Made by a program: the position numbers and the translations under genes. 64,000 nt of DNA from the NCBI GenBank assembly GCA_027919835.1, contig JANVFP010000012.1, positions 930,001 to 994,000 of the forward strand, given 5' to 3'. The notes under the pieces are model-generated. The model was not told where the DNA came from. It ran no database searches and was given only the letters and a program-made list of their open reading frames with translations. Origin of the DNA: Lentinula raphanica (lineage: Eukaryota > Basidiomycota > Agaricomycetes > Agaricales > Omphalotaceae). Position 1 is the first letter of the stretch, and every line of letters starts with the position of its first letter. Shown here one piece after another: positions 1 through 12,047 of the stretch.

Positions 1-1
1 C

Positions 2-1059
2 ATCAGCAATCGCAGTCCTCGGAATAAAGACTGGAACAAGGCAGACGAAAGAGGTCCTACTAGCGCTGGAACTGGAGGTCCCGGGTACAATGATTATGCT
101 GAGCAGATGAGGTTGGATGCAGTCAAGGCCGAAGTAGATAGGAAGGCAAGACAGAAGGAAGCTGGACTACCTGCATTCTCAGAAACCCAACCACTTACTG
201 CTCGTGTCGACGGCGATAACGTATACATGGAACCCTATGAAGACCACAGCACCCCGGCTACCCCTGCCAACGGCAGACAATTCAATGGTGGGCGAGGTGG
301 TTACGCAGGTGGAGGCTACGTTCAGGCTCCAGTTGGTACTCGTGCTGTTGACGAATACTACAATCCGACTCGAGACAACTATGCTGCTGCTTCTACACCT
401 AACACCTACCCTCCCCAACCACACCCCCAAAGACAAGGGAGTGGTCACACTTATACGACTTCCAATTACGCACCTTCTACGTATCCTAGCAACCCTCCTT
501 CACGCATCACCTCTCCGCCCTCCAGTGCTCAATATCTTGCGCCTTCGCTTGCCCATGATCGTGCGGCTTCAGCTGCATCCAGCCAAAACTATGGCCACAC
601 TGCTGGTGGTACTACCTGTGAGTTCTATGTCTCAACTCAAACGATCTTCTGTTAAATTCTATCTTAGATCATTCTGCACACGAGCAATTCCCGAGCGGAT
701 ATTCACAGTATAATCAGCCTCAGCCTCAAGTCGATGCTTATGGTGTGAACCAGCCGAATTATAGCCAAACTGCATATTATGCCAGCCCGATCCCAGAGTC
801 TAGTTATACCAATAATGGGTATGGTGCAAACTCTGTCCCGCCACTTCCTGAACGTGCGGGCTCTGTTCCAGCCCTCCCAGAGCACCCTTCGACCACAGGT
901 TTTGTTCCGTACTCCGGTGCATCTCCTTCGAATGCATTACCAGGCCATACCACCAGTCCCGGACCACAGCGTACAACATCGCCACAGCATTACGACGACA
1001 GCCCACCCGTGTACGATGCCGGAACAGGAAATGTTACAGGCGCATGGGGCAAAAGCTGA
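2..1059 (+). CDS. PalI/SUR7-family membrane protein, 3' part only
   Basis: This is the cytoplasmic tail of a PalI/Rim9 (SUR7-like) protein whose membrane part lies left of the window. It starts in frame with ISNRSPRNKDWN and then has the segment EQMRLDAVKAEVDRKARQK followed by ETQPLTARVDGD, which I recognise from basidiomycete PalI-domain proteins. The rest is a low-complexity Pro/Ser/Tyr/Gly-rich tail ending VTGAWGKS. One intron at 618-667 (GTGAGT...TTAG) is spliced in phase 1 to give TYHSAHEQF. Rim9/PalI proteins act in ambient-pH signalling at the plasma membrane, but many fungal paralogues are uncharacterised, so the role is inferred from family only. A full-length paralogue lies at 6686-7694. 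Confidence 0.8.
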
Positions 1060-1213
1060 TTAACGTACGATTGCTTTCGGACTCTTGACTGATCATCATC
1101 CTACTCGTGGACGATTGTTATTTATCCTAACGTTACATATTCGTTATCTGTTTACGTCGTTACGGTGTTGCTACTATGAAGAAAGAATACCCTTATTGTA
1201 TCACTTCGGTGCT

Positions 1214-3288
1214 CTATAGCTCGTCTTTTAAAATCACCCCGGCCTTGCGTTTCGGTGGAGGGTGGTCGGATAGGAACATCGAGAGAAAGTCGTGCACCAG
1301 ATCTGCTGCCGCAATTCCAGTGATTTCAGCTATGTTGCAAGGATATTGAGTAGGTGGATATTTGGCCTTGTCAACACCATTAGCTCAAACTCACCATTAT
1401 CATACGCAGGAGCCACTTCCACAATATCAGCGCCTCTGCGACTCAGATTTCAGTACACAACAGGAATTTGCGAAAGGAGCTTTTGCATACACAAAATTCA
1501 ACCCGGCGAGTCCACGAAGAATGCGTTTGACTTCTCGGGTCGTCCAGCCTCCCGCTTCAGGTGTACCAGCTGATCAGACAGTGTTAAATCTGAGATGCTA
1601 CTTTCATACTGTGAACGATGGACTTAACTGGCGGGTGCTAAGCCTGGGTCTTTGAAGCAACGTTTGAGTCCGGACGGGAGTATATTTGAACAGTTTTGAA
1701 CGAACCTATCACATCAATATCCAAACTATGTACATTTTCAAAGAAAGCAGCGAAGAAGGTTTGTTCAGTCTCGGGTTCTTTTCCGAGTCTGACGAGAACC
1801 TCACCTCAAGTAAACTGGACTATCTCCGATTCTCTTACGAATAAGCCGGATGATTTCGGCCACTCCGAGATCATCTATATCGTCTCCTGAAATCAGTTGG
1901 AACCCGACACTTTCGTCGTTCCGGAGGTCTTCTTCGCCCTGTCACGAAGAAGAGTTTACTGTTAGTTTGTTTTACCTGATCTTCGTGGATAGAGACGATA
2001 ACACACTCCGAGTTTACAGCGAATGCCGGCATGGACACTGGTGTTGGAGATCAGACCTTCGTCTTGAGCTATCGCAAAGAAGGTGCCGTGTGTCACTCGA
2101 GACTGGTTCGTCACCCCTCCGGGGTATTCCCGCCAAGTATCCTGTTGGTTTTTTCAATGAATGAATGAAGATGATAAAGATTAGGGAGTATTAGTGCTCT
2201 GAGAATCCAAAGCCAAACGAGGACTCGCGCACCAAATGAGCGTCGAAATGGATGACGGAAACAGGACCGTGAATTTTGTTTAGGGCACGTAGTATCGGAA
2301 GGACCTTTAGATTAGAGTGGTACGGACCAGAGGAAATGTTACACGCATATTCGGTGACATCGTACTATGAAGCAATCACTTACGATAGTATGGTCACCTC
2401 CGAGGCTGCGAAAAAGATGGGAAAGTTCCTTCAGCCTGAAAATTTTGGAGATCGGAGCATCAAATGAATAAACTCACCTTATAATGCGAGGATGAGAATA
2501 ACTGGTCGACCCTCTCACCTTTTCCGGCGTAGCAAGTGGTCTAGCCAATAGCGTGGCGTATGCCACTTCCATCTGATCAACCGCAAGAGCGTTATCGAAA
2601 GGATTCACAGGAACCTATGTAGAAAGCGTTCGTAAGCCAATCGGTTCAGTCCAAAAAATCTCTTATCCAACGCGGCATAGCGGTAGCAGATAACGCGAAG
2701 AAGGTGAAGGAAATCGAGCACTTACATCTCCGCAATCGATAATCTCGATCCCTTGCGCATAAGGATCTTGGGCCCAAGACATAGTATATCCCCTTGTCTC
2801 TCTCTGTCTTCGACTCCCTGAACGTATAGCATAAGGACCAAAACGAGCTCTGTGTCCAGGTCCGAATGATAATCCCGCATGAGATAGAGAGTATAAGGAA
2901 GAGAACAGGACAGTCAAGATACAGCTGATATATCATGTAGATTTGCTGATATTCACCCAGGTCTGTAAGTCACGGCGGTATCAAAAGGCATGCCCAAGAT
3001 ACCAATGTCAAATCTTGCTTCTTCGTCTTGAAGACATCTGGTGTAAGGGAGATGGCTGAACGACAAAGGTCCAGAGAAGGGCTGGTCGATCTGAAGACCG
3101 TATTTCTCCAGCCAAGTCTGAGCCAGTAAGGTATCCCTAGTTGAGCTTGGCGGCACATTCAATGAATTGGAACCGAGATCTTGAAAGTTAACTTGCTGAG
3201 TCGACTGTTTATGGGCTTTGATGGTTAGTACAGAGGCAGAGATTAGGAGCAAAAGGTGCTTGAGGAACAGGATCATCTTCATCCTCAT
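1214..3288 (-). CDS. Agmatinase/arginase-family ureohydrolase, secreted, 12 exons
   Basis: Ureohydrolases of this type hydrolyse agmatine (or related guanidino compounds) to urea and an amine using two Mn ions. The N-terminus MRMKMILFLKHLLLLISAS looks like a signal peptide. Spliced exons give FDIGILGMPFDTAVTYRPG, IISLGGDHTIVLPIL, VIHFDAHLDTW, SLDIDVIDPGLAPATGTPEA and VEVAPAYDNAEITGIAAADL. The metal-binding motifs GGDH, DAHLD and DIDVID are all present. Exons (high to low): 2957-3288, 2726-2849, 2478-2614, 2384-2405, 2233-2304, 2007-2141, 1805-1938, 1706-1725, 1629-1649, 1491-1569, 1395-1435, 1214-1329. Three exons are only 20-22 nt and carry active-site residues. An in-frame ATG at 3318 is an alternative start; 3288 is preferred because it begins the signal peptide. 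Substrate is not provable from sequence. Confidence 0.88.
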
Positions 3289-4697
3289 CACTGTGCTACA
3301 ATCGGATGGAATGAACACTGAGTATGGTCACTGGGTGAGAATGAAGAAGTTGGTACTTCAACTTACCGGCAAAACGAATCAGCAAAGTTCGTGACTCGGA
3401 GTAGGTCTCCAGATTCAATTCACGAACTGAAATGATTGTTGGATTTCTTCCTCAAGAATTTCCACAGAAAATCATTCGGTGGGCCATGGTCGTTATTCCG
3501 TCAGAGCCAGGACCTCCCAAATTCTAAAGCTCTGTATGATGGTATATCAGTAATACTACTTAGTACCGGACGGAGTGACCGGAATTTGATTCGTCCAAAC
3601 AGGTCCAAACACGACTAGAAGTCTAGACTCGTACCCAGTCGGTTACTTCTCGTCGTTCGATGAAAAGTCGATCGAAGGACGGCTCGAAGAGCCCACTTTG
3701 ATCGACATTTTCATCAAACGTCGCAGCGTTCATTGAGGCGCTGGGTTCGAGTCTAAAACACGACCTTCAACCACATTGTCATCAAAATCTGTCATACTGA
3801 CGAGTCACTGACCGGTACCATCAAGCTCAAGATTCATCGACAGCCGCCTTCACAACAATCTTCAATACGTTGAACGTGTATCATCCATTTGCATGTATGG
3901 CCTTCAAGCTTCAAACGTTTCAAGCCAGGTGGACGATGTGCTGCCGCCAAAGCTGTTCAGGTCCCAGCCTCCGGGAGCCTGGGCTTTTGTCTTCAAACGA
4001 CGAGGATCAAGTTGGCACAGAAGATTAAGCAAACGGGATGGCAGCACCCCAAATGCAAATAAACAAGCTCATAACTCCACGAAAAACCTCGCGTGAACTT
4101 AGAAATTTCCTTTCCGTGTCTTCATCTGACTTTCCTAGACTCTAGAATCCTGTTAGATGATATTATTCACGGGGAGGACCTGGACATCAACCAATCTGGA
4201 ATCCCTTTGAGAAAGATGGTGCGTGAATCCAACAAATCTACCATCAGACGATTATTATGAAGTCATATAACCTTTATGAGACTCCAGAGGACTCCAGTAT
4301 GTTATGAAGGAAGTACTCACGAATTTCGAAACGTGAAGAATGATCAATCAATATCATGATTTATCCGCCACTGCGATATTGCTTCAGCGCCTCTCGAGTC
4401 TCAGGGCTAGGGCCCTCTATACTCCTCTATAGTACGGTCTCTCTACTTTTACCGTCTTCCGATTCCCGATTCCCGAGTCGTACCGCGTCGCAATCTATTA
4501 TGCTATCAATACCATTGAAACAACTTTGCTTCTCATGTCAAGTTTGGTCGCGGTAAGCTAGTCTCCCGAGTTTTGTGGTAATGATGATGATGCTATGCCA
4601 TATATGCATCTATATGCATGCGCACGGGCGTAAGAGCACCACCCTCTTCCTCTTTCCTCTTTCCTCGTTCCCAGCTTGCTAACTATTGACTCGTACG
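3289..4697. other. Intergenic region between divergently transcribed genes
   Basis: No coding exon, RNA gene or repeat could be supported here. Short open frames near 3436, 3893 and 4356 resemble no family and lack splice continuity. The last 60 bases before the gene at 4698 are pyrimidine-rich (repeated CTCTTTCC), a common core-promoter feature in basidiomycetes. The interval must contain promoters for both flanking genes. Confidence 0.5.
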
Positions 4698-6538
4698 ATG
4701 AGGGTCCAGTCAATCGTTTATCCTTTCCCCTCCTTCATCCTTTCCAAATCCTTCCCCTTTTCCCTATGGCTCTTCCTCCTTCTCTCTAGCTCGAGTTTCA
4801 GAAATACACCGGGTGCCCGGGCAGCAGCAGCTACAAGCACAATTGACGATGCCAATCCCGCGTTCACTTTCGTCTCTGCATGGAACGCTGTGAGTCCATC
4901 TAACCCATGCGATGGGTGTGCGTCGAAGTTGGACTCCACCCAAGTATTCGATGGGACTTGGCATGATGGCTCCGTAGCGGGAAGTACAGCGTCGCTCAAG
5001 TTTCAAGGTGAGTTTGTGCATGAGTTTTGGGCAATGATCGTGGTATTCAAAGGATTCAGGTACTGGCATATCCCTCTATGGTGTAACCAACTCGGACCAA
5101 ACCTGCGCTCTTACATTCACCCTTGATGGAGGCAACCCAACCTCCCTCGACCTCTCTTCCATCCCCGAATCTCCAACCAAGGTCTACAATTACCTCTTCT
5201 TCTCCGCTTCTGGACTCTCGGGTACGTCGACACATACGCTTGCATGGACGATAGAGAACAGTGTGGACAATGCGGTTGCATTGATCGATTATGCGGTAGT
5301 CACAAGTACGAGTTCGGCAGCGGCGGCTACTACGACGCAGGCTAGTGGCGATACGGCTACTATAACTACGGCCGGGGCAGGGAATTCCGGTACATCTACT
5401 AGTATCGGGCCCTCGTCTAGTATATCGCAAACCTCTACATCCCAGTCAACCAGTCCGACCTCCAGTGCAGCTTCTACTTCTACTCCCACCACTACCTCAT
5501 CGAAATCCACATTCACCTCTACCCTTTCGACAGCAAGTGCCTATTCTTCCATCATTCTCGTCACTGTTGGAGGGCTAATCCAAACATCCACCATATCCCC
5601 ATTATCACTGCCATCTCCAACCGAGGCATCTTCTTCAACTCCAGCTCCAACGCTCATCGCCTCTAGCGCTTCTCAAAGAACCTCTAAAACCTCTACGATC
5701 GTAGGTGCTGTTGCAGGAGGTGTGTTGGGTTGCTTAGTGTTGGTTGGTTTGGGGATATGTCTGTTTTCACGGACTCGGAGAAGATCGACTTGGTCGTCGT
5801 TGTCGAAAATGATGAAGATGAAGAAGGGCAAAGCCCCGAGCTCTCAGATCAACGGACTTGAAAGTTTTCGTTACGATCCTAGTGAGTTTCGAATCGTTCC
5901 ATTTTATTCCATCTCTTTTGTCTCCCGCTAAACCTGGATAAATTTCTGTGATTTTAGGTCTCGACACTTCGTACCCACCAGAAAAATATCGTCGGGCGAT
6001 GGATCTTGATGTTGAAAACACGCCGGGATCAGAGACTGGACAGCATATGCAGAATCAGAATCAAATGTCCAGCTTTCCGACAAACTCACCTTCATCTTTA
6101 CCTTCACCTCATCCTTTGAATAGTATCAACAATCCATCTTTCCATCCTCTCAATCACCATCAAACAACAGGGTCTTTGTTCTTGTCCGTCCCAACTGCCC
6201 ACATGGGACCTTCTTCACCTTCGATTCAAGCTGCATTCTCGAGTCCTACTTCCGCTCTGACTTCCGAAGCTGGTAGCACTAGTAATATTCTGCATCACAG
6301 TGAATTCGAGCCCACTGGGCGAGCAGTGATGACGAGGATAGCTGATGCTCCTGGTACCGGTGAACCAACGAGCCAGCGTACGACTGACCGCGATCCCGAT
6401 CCCGAGCCTACCACTATGAGGGAGATGGAGCAGAGGATTGTCATGCTTGAGCAACTACTAACTGCCGGCAGACAACCTTTGGACCCAGCATTATTTCATG
6501 ATACTTCTCCCCCGCCTTACGTGACCAATAATTCTTGA
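4698..6538 (+). CDS. Ser/Thr-rich single-pass membrane protein
   Basis: A mucin-like surface protein with exons 4698-5007, 5060-5881 and 5958-6538. The N-terminus has a hydrophobic leader (SLWLFLLLSSSSF). The ectodomain contains the core GSTASLKFQGTGISLYG followed by TCALTFTLDGG and THTLAWTIEN, a pattern I recognise in many Agaricomycete membrane proteins of unknown function. A Ser/Thr-rich stalk of about 110 residues follows, likely O-glycosylated, then one transmembrane helix (IVGAVAGGVLGCLVLVGLGI) with a basic stop-transfer FSRTRRR. The cytoplasmic tail is long, Pro/Ser-rich and ends in a predicted helical segment MREMEQRIVMLEQLL. The topology resembles cell-wall stress sensors, but no WSC domain is seen and function is unknown. 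Confidence 0.8.
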
Positions 6539-6685
6539 TTCTTTTTCAAAAACGTTTTCAAAATCTCAACTCGATATGTATATGTCTATTGGATATAGAC
6601 ACGGACACGGACAGGCTATGTATGTAGAACGTACAGATTGTGCATGATCGTCGTAGATATCTTTCGATATTGATACCATTAAATA

Positions 6686-7694
6686 TTAGTAGTAGAAGTG
6701 CACAATTGAATCTTGGTAATGGTTAACTGGAAGGTCTCCTTCATCAACGTGAACAATCAAAGGTCGAGTTTCTGCAAATGTATGTTCATCTTGGCTAAGT
6801 TTCCCATCTGCTTCGGCCTGGACTGCATCCTTCCTCTGCGTGACTGCTATACCCAATACCAATCGCATTGCTAGCAGGAGTTCTTTCCACCAATTTTGGC
6901 TTGTAAGTTTCCTGGCATCTACTTCGGCCTTGACTGCATCCAGTCCCATTTGCTCTGCGTGACCAGCGTACCCAATACTAACCCGAGTGCTAGCAGGATT
7001 TCTTTCAACCACCCCATTCAACCACTCTCTATCCTGTGGACTGCGACCAGTATTGCATCCACCGAAGACCAACAAGGCCCAAGCAGCTAATGTAAGCCAC
7101 ACGGCGTTCCCAACGCTCATATTTCCGACAGAGGAGAATCGGGCTTTTGCGATGAAGAGGTTGAAAAGGTCAAAGAAAAAGGCCTGAAGAGAAATGGTGG
7201 TTGCAAACACTGAGACAAAGGTGCTACAGCAATTCTTAGATCTCTCGCAGGAATTGGGCAGTAATTTGAATACAGTCGAGGTGCCCGCAAGACCTAGAGC
7301 GACGAGGTGCTGGGCAGCTCCAAAAGTTGTTGACAGTGTCGTCCCTTTAACAGCAACCCGAGAGATACTGTTCAGGGATGTGTTTTGGCCTATTAAGCTG
7401 TTGGTGTCTGCCCATCACAGTTAGAAAACACATCTCCGAAGTCCGTAGGTGTGAGCATAACACACCGGGTTCGTATCCTATAGAAGGACGAGAACAGAAG
7501 GTGCCATTCGACAGCTCAAGACAATATCCTAAAGCTCCGAAGGTGAATGTGCCGTTGTATCGATCCTCGGTAATATGAGCTTTGAGAAAGTAGATTGATT
7601 CAAAATGAATAACAGAGAAGGAAACCAGAGCAAGTAGCACTGTTGCTACCAAGGTGCAGATGAATCCTGGGGTGTTTGGTCGAAGGCAACCCAT
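6686..7694 (-). CDS. PalI/SUR7-family membrane protein, full-length paralogue
   Basis: Exons 7466-7694 and 6686-7407 join in phase 1 to give GYEPDTNSLIGQNTSL. The first helix follows the start (MGCLRPNTPGFICTLVATV), then an extracellular loop with GYCLELSNGTFCS, then three helices around QHLVALGLAG, FATTISLQAFFFDLF and AVWLTLAAWALLVF. This is the four-helix PalI/Rim9/SUR7 layout. The tail keeps the family segment EQMGLDAVKAEVDARK but is far shorter than that of the gene at 2-1059 and contains an internal 36-residue tandem duplication. The long Pro/Ser tail is missing, so it may be a diverged paralogue with altered signalling. Orientation is opposite to the upstream paralogue. Confidence 0.78.
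6797..7011 (-). repeat. Two-copy 108-bp in-frame tandem repeat in the PalI paralogue tail
   Basis: Unit starts at 6797 and 6905 share AAGTTTCC, CTTCGGCCT, GACTGCATCC, CTCTGCGTGAC, TACCCAATAC and GCTAGCAGGA in the same order. The 108-bp period is a multiple of three, so the reading frame is preserved while the residues have diverged. Confidence 0.75.
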
Positions 7695-9141
7695 GAATGT
7701 TAGGGACAGAAGATGAGTTTAGAATCTAGAATTCAGACTTCCCGTGAAGGCGGGATTTGGATATCGCCGGCCTGGTGGTATAGAATGAATTCAAGACGAT
7801 TGTCCTGCCTTTCCTCTCCAGAGCCCAGATGGTGAGGTCCAAACGTCACCAACTTTGTTCAGTATGTATGTGCTCCGAGTGTCATTGTCGGAATGAGAAT
7901 CGTGGGTTGTGTTGTGATCAAAGGCCCGTTGGGGTTCGCGTTTTCGGCATGGGTGAGTGGCAGACATTGAATCCTGATCTTGTGATTTGAAGTAGTCGTT
8001 GTAGGAAGACGAGACCACCAAGGGAGGTTCGAGATGTACATCCTTACTTAGATGTTGGTTGAGGTTGACGAAGAAATGAAGTTGATTCGAATTTTTGTCA
8101 AATCATCTTATGAGTCATATTGCTTACCCCTAAACGTTACATAAACCCTTCTAACTTGAAACCACCACCACCAACTGCTCAGTAACAACTGCTAACGCGC
8201 CAATGTCCTTTTTCACTGTAACATGTTTCTCAATTTTGAGGAGAGCCAACAACAAGACCTTTTGATGCATTGTGGAACGGCGTCTGGATAACTGCTGTCT
8301 CATAGACTCTAGAACAAGATTTGTCGCTCTTCATGTCGACTGGCTCGGTATGCCTATTACCTCCTACTGCCAACTGGAAGGACAAAATAGCCAAGTGATG
8401 ACTTTCCCCAAGCTTCAAGTTATACGAGAATAAGGACTGCACCGGATGACGGCGACGCTAACGTTAACCCGTTCTGAATCTTTACTCGTCTGTATGCCCT
8501 CTAGGCTCCGAGTCATTCCTCTTTCTATAATGCTGAGAGGCTTTTCGTAAGCCTTCATGTGGATAGATTGGCACCTATTGGCGCTCTGCGAACAAGACTA
8601 TGATGACTTCCGAGTGCGAGGCGCGCCATATCGTTCTTGGATTTGACGAATTCCACTAATGTCGATCACACTCAATTCACTCTGCCCCTTCCAATAGTAC
8701 GAGCCCCGCCCCGAACCTTCTATGCCAACCTGTATTGTAAATTGACATTCATGCTGTATAGGTCAGGACAGGACAAATCTTCGTAGCTTTCAAGTTCCAA
8801 CTTCACCCTACTTTACCTGACAAAATTCCGTGAAACGATGGCGTTGAACGACTTCTTACTCAAAGTTCCACTCCCATGACTCCCTGGAAGTTCTGTGCGC
8901 ATAAACTTTCACAAGAGTGAGTACATGGGCCACCCAATGTCGTCGATAATCACAGATCGAATATTCGAAGATTACGAAAACATGCCAATCTCTCTCTTTC
9001 TTCTAGGCTTCCTGGCACAGTAGTCTCTTCACCGTCCCTCACCTCTGTTCAACTCAAACATTCAGAAAGATGCTTCGAACAAATGGTGGATGCCGCGATC
9101 AAGGGCTGGCAAGAAACGAATCACAACCTTCTTGATAGCAT
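7695..9141. other. Intergenic, nothing recognisable
   Basis: Upstream of the PalI paralogue and downstream of the first small secreted protein. Short open frames at 7791-8021 and 8230-8442 have no recognisable domain and no splice partners. No repeat with matching ends was seen. Confidence 0.4.
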
Positions 9142-9553
9142 TTATTGCTTGAGTTTCCAGCGAATAGAAACGTCAACACAAATCATGGTTATAGTGGAAA
9201 AACCACTCACAGAAGGATATGACGGAACACATTTGAGCTGGTATCCTAAAAGCAAGCTTCCGATATGTTCTTTTTCACCAATCTCGCATACTAGACAACC
9301 CATGGTATGAGTCTCTTGCTTGTAATCAAGTCCGGATTATAGCTGATAACTTGAACCACGCACCGCCGTCAACTACATATTTCGTGCCGTTTTTCTTGGC
9401 TCTGTACTTGCATCCACTCCCCACCGTGTGAGTAAGCGAGTTCCAAAAGTCAGAGCAAGCAGAGACTGAATCCTTTGCTATAGCATTGGCGAAAGGGATA
9501 GATTGAAAGGCAGAGATGATCAGGAGGAGGTAAAAACTGGCAAAGAGTTTCAT
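9142..9553 (-). CDS. Small secreted cysteine-rich protein, diverged copy
   Basis: Starts MKLFASFYLLLIISAF, a clear signal peptide ending near FANAIA, followed by SACSDFWNSL and GCKYRAKKNGTKYVVDGG. Exon 1 is 9364-9553. Exon 2, about 9211-9314, reads CLVCEIGEKEHIGSLLLG, which aligns with the paralogue at 10641-11156 (RLECEDGGKHHIGAISW). Relative to that paralogue the end of exon 2 lacks about 40 nt, including two cysteines. The last exon would be out of phase and stop almost at once, although the downstream DNA still matches the paralogue's last exon in another frame. It is either a shortened protein or an early pseudogene. No function is known. Confidence 0.5.
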
Positions 9554-10640
9554 GGGCTGTGCAAGGGAAAGCTTATGAGATTCGGTACTGAGCGGAGAGA
9601 TTTTCTAAAGGGTATGTGTGTCGGAGTCGTAGTAGAGGACCAGCCTGGCGAAAACATGCTGTCCACGTACGTTTCTCTCTTATCTTCTTAGAGTGATTTG
9701 ATATAGATCATTTGGTCTAGGGAGTTTTCGCGTTTAGCCAAACGCTACATATCAGCCCAAATCAAGATCATCAAGGCCACTGAATTTCCTGGAGTCCGAA
9801 TCAGAAATTCCAGAATTGAGAAATCCAACCGAGTTTCTCCTCCATGGATCTGACTAGCTTTGCCAGATGAAAACGCTTAAAATTAACAGTGTCGAAATGG
9901 AACGTTCAACGGAAGGTGTTCCATAACAGAGTCAGGCTGAGGCGAGTCTACCTGGGCTGCTTTTGTTCCTGGATCTGACCCCTGCAGACGGGAAGATGTG
10001 TTATTCCTGTGTATGCCGCCGGGGGATGGGTTCCGCTTGTCCTAGCTGCTCTCATCCTAGTTCCATCGGTGTCACAGACAGTAGCATTTACGCTAATTTC
10101 TGAATAAAGGATGCTCCATCCTGGCCCCTGGGGTCCCTTTGAGCATATGTGTGCTATAGATCACAGGCTAAGGTCTTGAAGCGGGTCTGGGGGTTCAGCA
10201 AACAGAAACTCTGTGCCATCGAAGGTGATTTTGCTTCGAGTTCATGTAATTATTGTTCCGGCAACAAGTTTTGCTCACTGAACGTAACTTGAAGGTTGGA
10301 AGCAATCTTGATTCCTGATCTACTTTCACGGGGAGTCGGGGACTCGCTATGTAGTCACCTGTAGTCACATCATGGTCTAACAAATCGCCGCTGTGGATAC
10401 TCAGCTTATCCTCCTACAACGTTCAACACAGCTTGATGTGTTTCAGTGGTAGACCAGTATCACGAATGACTGGAGAGGTCGTGACGTCTAGGCGAAGATA
10501 TTAATCACGGATCAAATACTACATACTATGATACACATCCTTGCTCTCTTCATTCCAGCGTCAGGGCGTTCCATGATAATCATTTCCTCAGACCTTCCCT
10601 CGGAAATTCTCAAGCAAATAGTGCCGACGAGTGACCACCA
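9554..10640. other. Intergenic; 5' flank shared with the tandem paralogue
   Basis: About 130-160 bases upstream of this copy (9560-9720) match those upstream of the second copy (11165-11320), with shared stretches such as GCGGAGAGA, GGTATGTGTGTCG and GAGGACCAGCCTGG. The duplication therefore included the promoter. Nothing else was recognised between 9720 and 10640. Confidence 0.55.
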
Positions 10641-11156
10641 TCATCGAGGCTGTCGAAAAACCGGACCACAGCCTTCTTGATTGATGCTGTTCACGATTAG
10701 CTCGGTCACCTCGGATCCTCAGTAATGCTATGGGAGTAGAGATGGTCAGTGAATGACTTCCAGGGCGCAACTGAAGAACACTCACGTTTGACACACTGGA
10801 TTATTGGCTGGCCCAACACAACGGTGGGCAGTTATGAAAGGCTTGCACACGAGTTTCGTCCACGAGATGGCTCCGATATGATGCTTTCCGCCATCCTCGC
10901 ATTCTAGACGAACAGCCCCTTTTAGGAAGATAGACAACAGTGATAAGAAATCGAACGTACTACCGTCAACGACGTGTTCTTTACCGCTGTCCTTGGATCT
11001 GTATTTGCAATTACTGTCATAATGATGAGTGAACCAATTCCAGAAGCCCCCGCAAGCACTGGTGGGATCGGGGGCTATGGCGTTGACGGCGGGGATTTGG
11101 GTGTGGAAGAAAGAGACGAAGAGGAGGAAATAGAAAGTGATTGAGAAGAGCTTCAT
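10641..11156 (-). CDS. Small secreted cysteine-rich protein (about 124 aa)
   Basis: Exons 10961-11156, 10786-10918 and 10641-10686 form a 125-codon frame including the stop. A signal peptide (MKLFSITFYFLLFVSFFHT) ends near AVNAIA. The mature protein has SACGGFWNWFTHHYDSNCKY, VDGRAVRLECEDGG, HHIGAISWTKLVCKPF and CVGPANNPVCQT, with seven cysteines. This has the profile of a small secreted (effector-like or cell-surface) protein of Agaricomycetes, but no named domain is evident. Introns are 42 and 99 nt; the short last exon (46 nt) is the least certain part. Confidence 0.65.
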
Positions 11157-12047
11157 GGAAGGCTTATGAAGGTGCTACTTGGCGGAGAGACTCTCTGAGA
11201 GGTATGTGTGTCGTAGTTGTGGAGGACCAGCCTGGGGGAAAACGTACTCCTCCAAAAAGGTCCCTTTATATCTTCTAGTGGTCTGATATGAATCGTTTGA
11301 TGAGCGTCTAGGGGTGCTTTAAGTTCGTCCTGGCACTAGGACGAATCGGGATGACAAAACGCTGGATGCGGCGTATCATATTTGTACGCCGCCGGGAGAT
11401 GTCATTAGTCCTGCGCCTTCCTGGGCCTGATAAACTCCAGTGGTTCTCAAATTTCTAGTTGCCTTATTCTCGTCTCATTGGGGGTCAACATTTCACGCTG
11501 GACTTGGATAAGAGTTATTCCGTCCCAAGCAGGGGAAGACTTGGAAGGAAGCAATGAGCGTTGGTGAAGGCCCAAGGGAAAAATAGTCAGCGGAGAAACG
11601 TACTGTTGTCCGGCTGTTGTCTCCTGCTGTGCACATCTGGTATTTAAACGGAAACCCGCGGCATCGAGATCAACAATGTCGGGGACGCATGTAGTATAGC
11701 CTTATGGTTCCCCCCTCCCCTCGATACACGACGCGGAAATCGTAGTTCGAGATTGTCAATGAGGATGTCCGGTTTTGCAATATGGTTATGGTTGGAGAAC
11801 AAGAACAACTCGGAAGTGAGAACGAACTCGAAACAATCCGGAGTCATGCCAATTCCGATGGTCTTGAACGTTCAATGAACATCCACAGGCTTTCGACACA
11901 AGTTACAACCCTTCGTCGATTCCTTCGTCTGTGCACAATTGACTACGAATATTTCGAGTGCCGTCATGTAGAACAAGCCTGTACAAGCTTGGTACAAGCG
12001 TCCCTTGCGCACTAAAATTTAAAAAATCTGTTGACAGTGAACAGCAT
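11157..12047. other. Intergenic, nothing beyond the duplicated promoter
   Basis: Apart from the promoter similarity at 11165-11320, no gene, RNA or repeat is supported. A T-run on the minus strand just left of 12048 (about 12020-12030) is the probable Pol III terminator for the adjacent tRNA. Confidence 0.4.

Noticed and set aside
5289..5516. Val/Glu-rich minus frame opposite the mucin-like gene
   Set aside because: Shadow of the Ser/Thr-rich low-complexity coding repeat on the plus strand.
7791..8021. Frame MVVSSSYNDYFKSQDQD on the minus strand
   Set aside because: No conserved motif and no continuation by splicing into the PalI paralogue.
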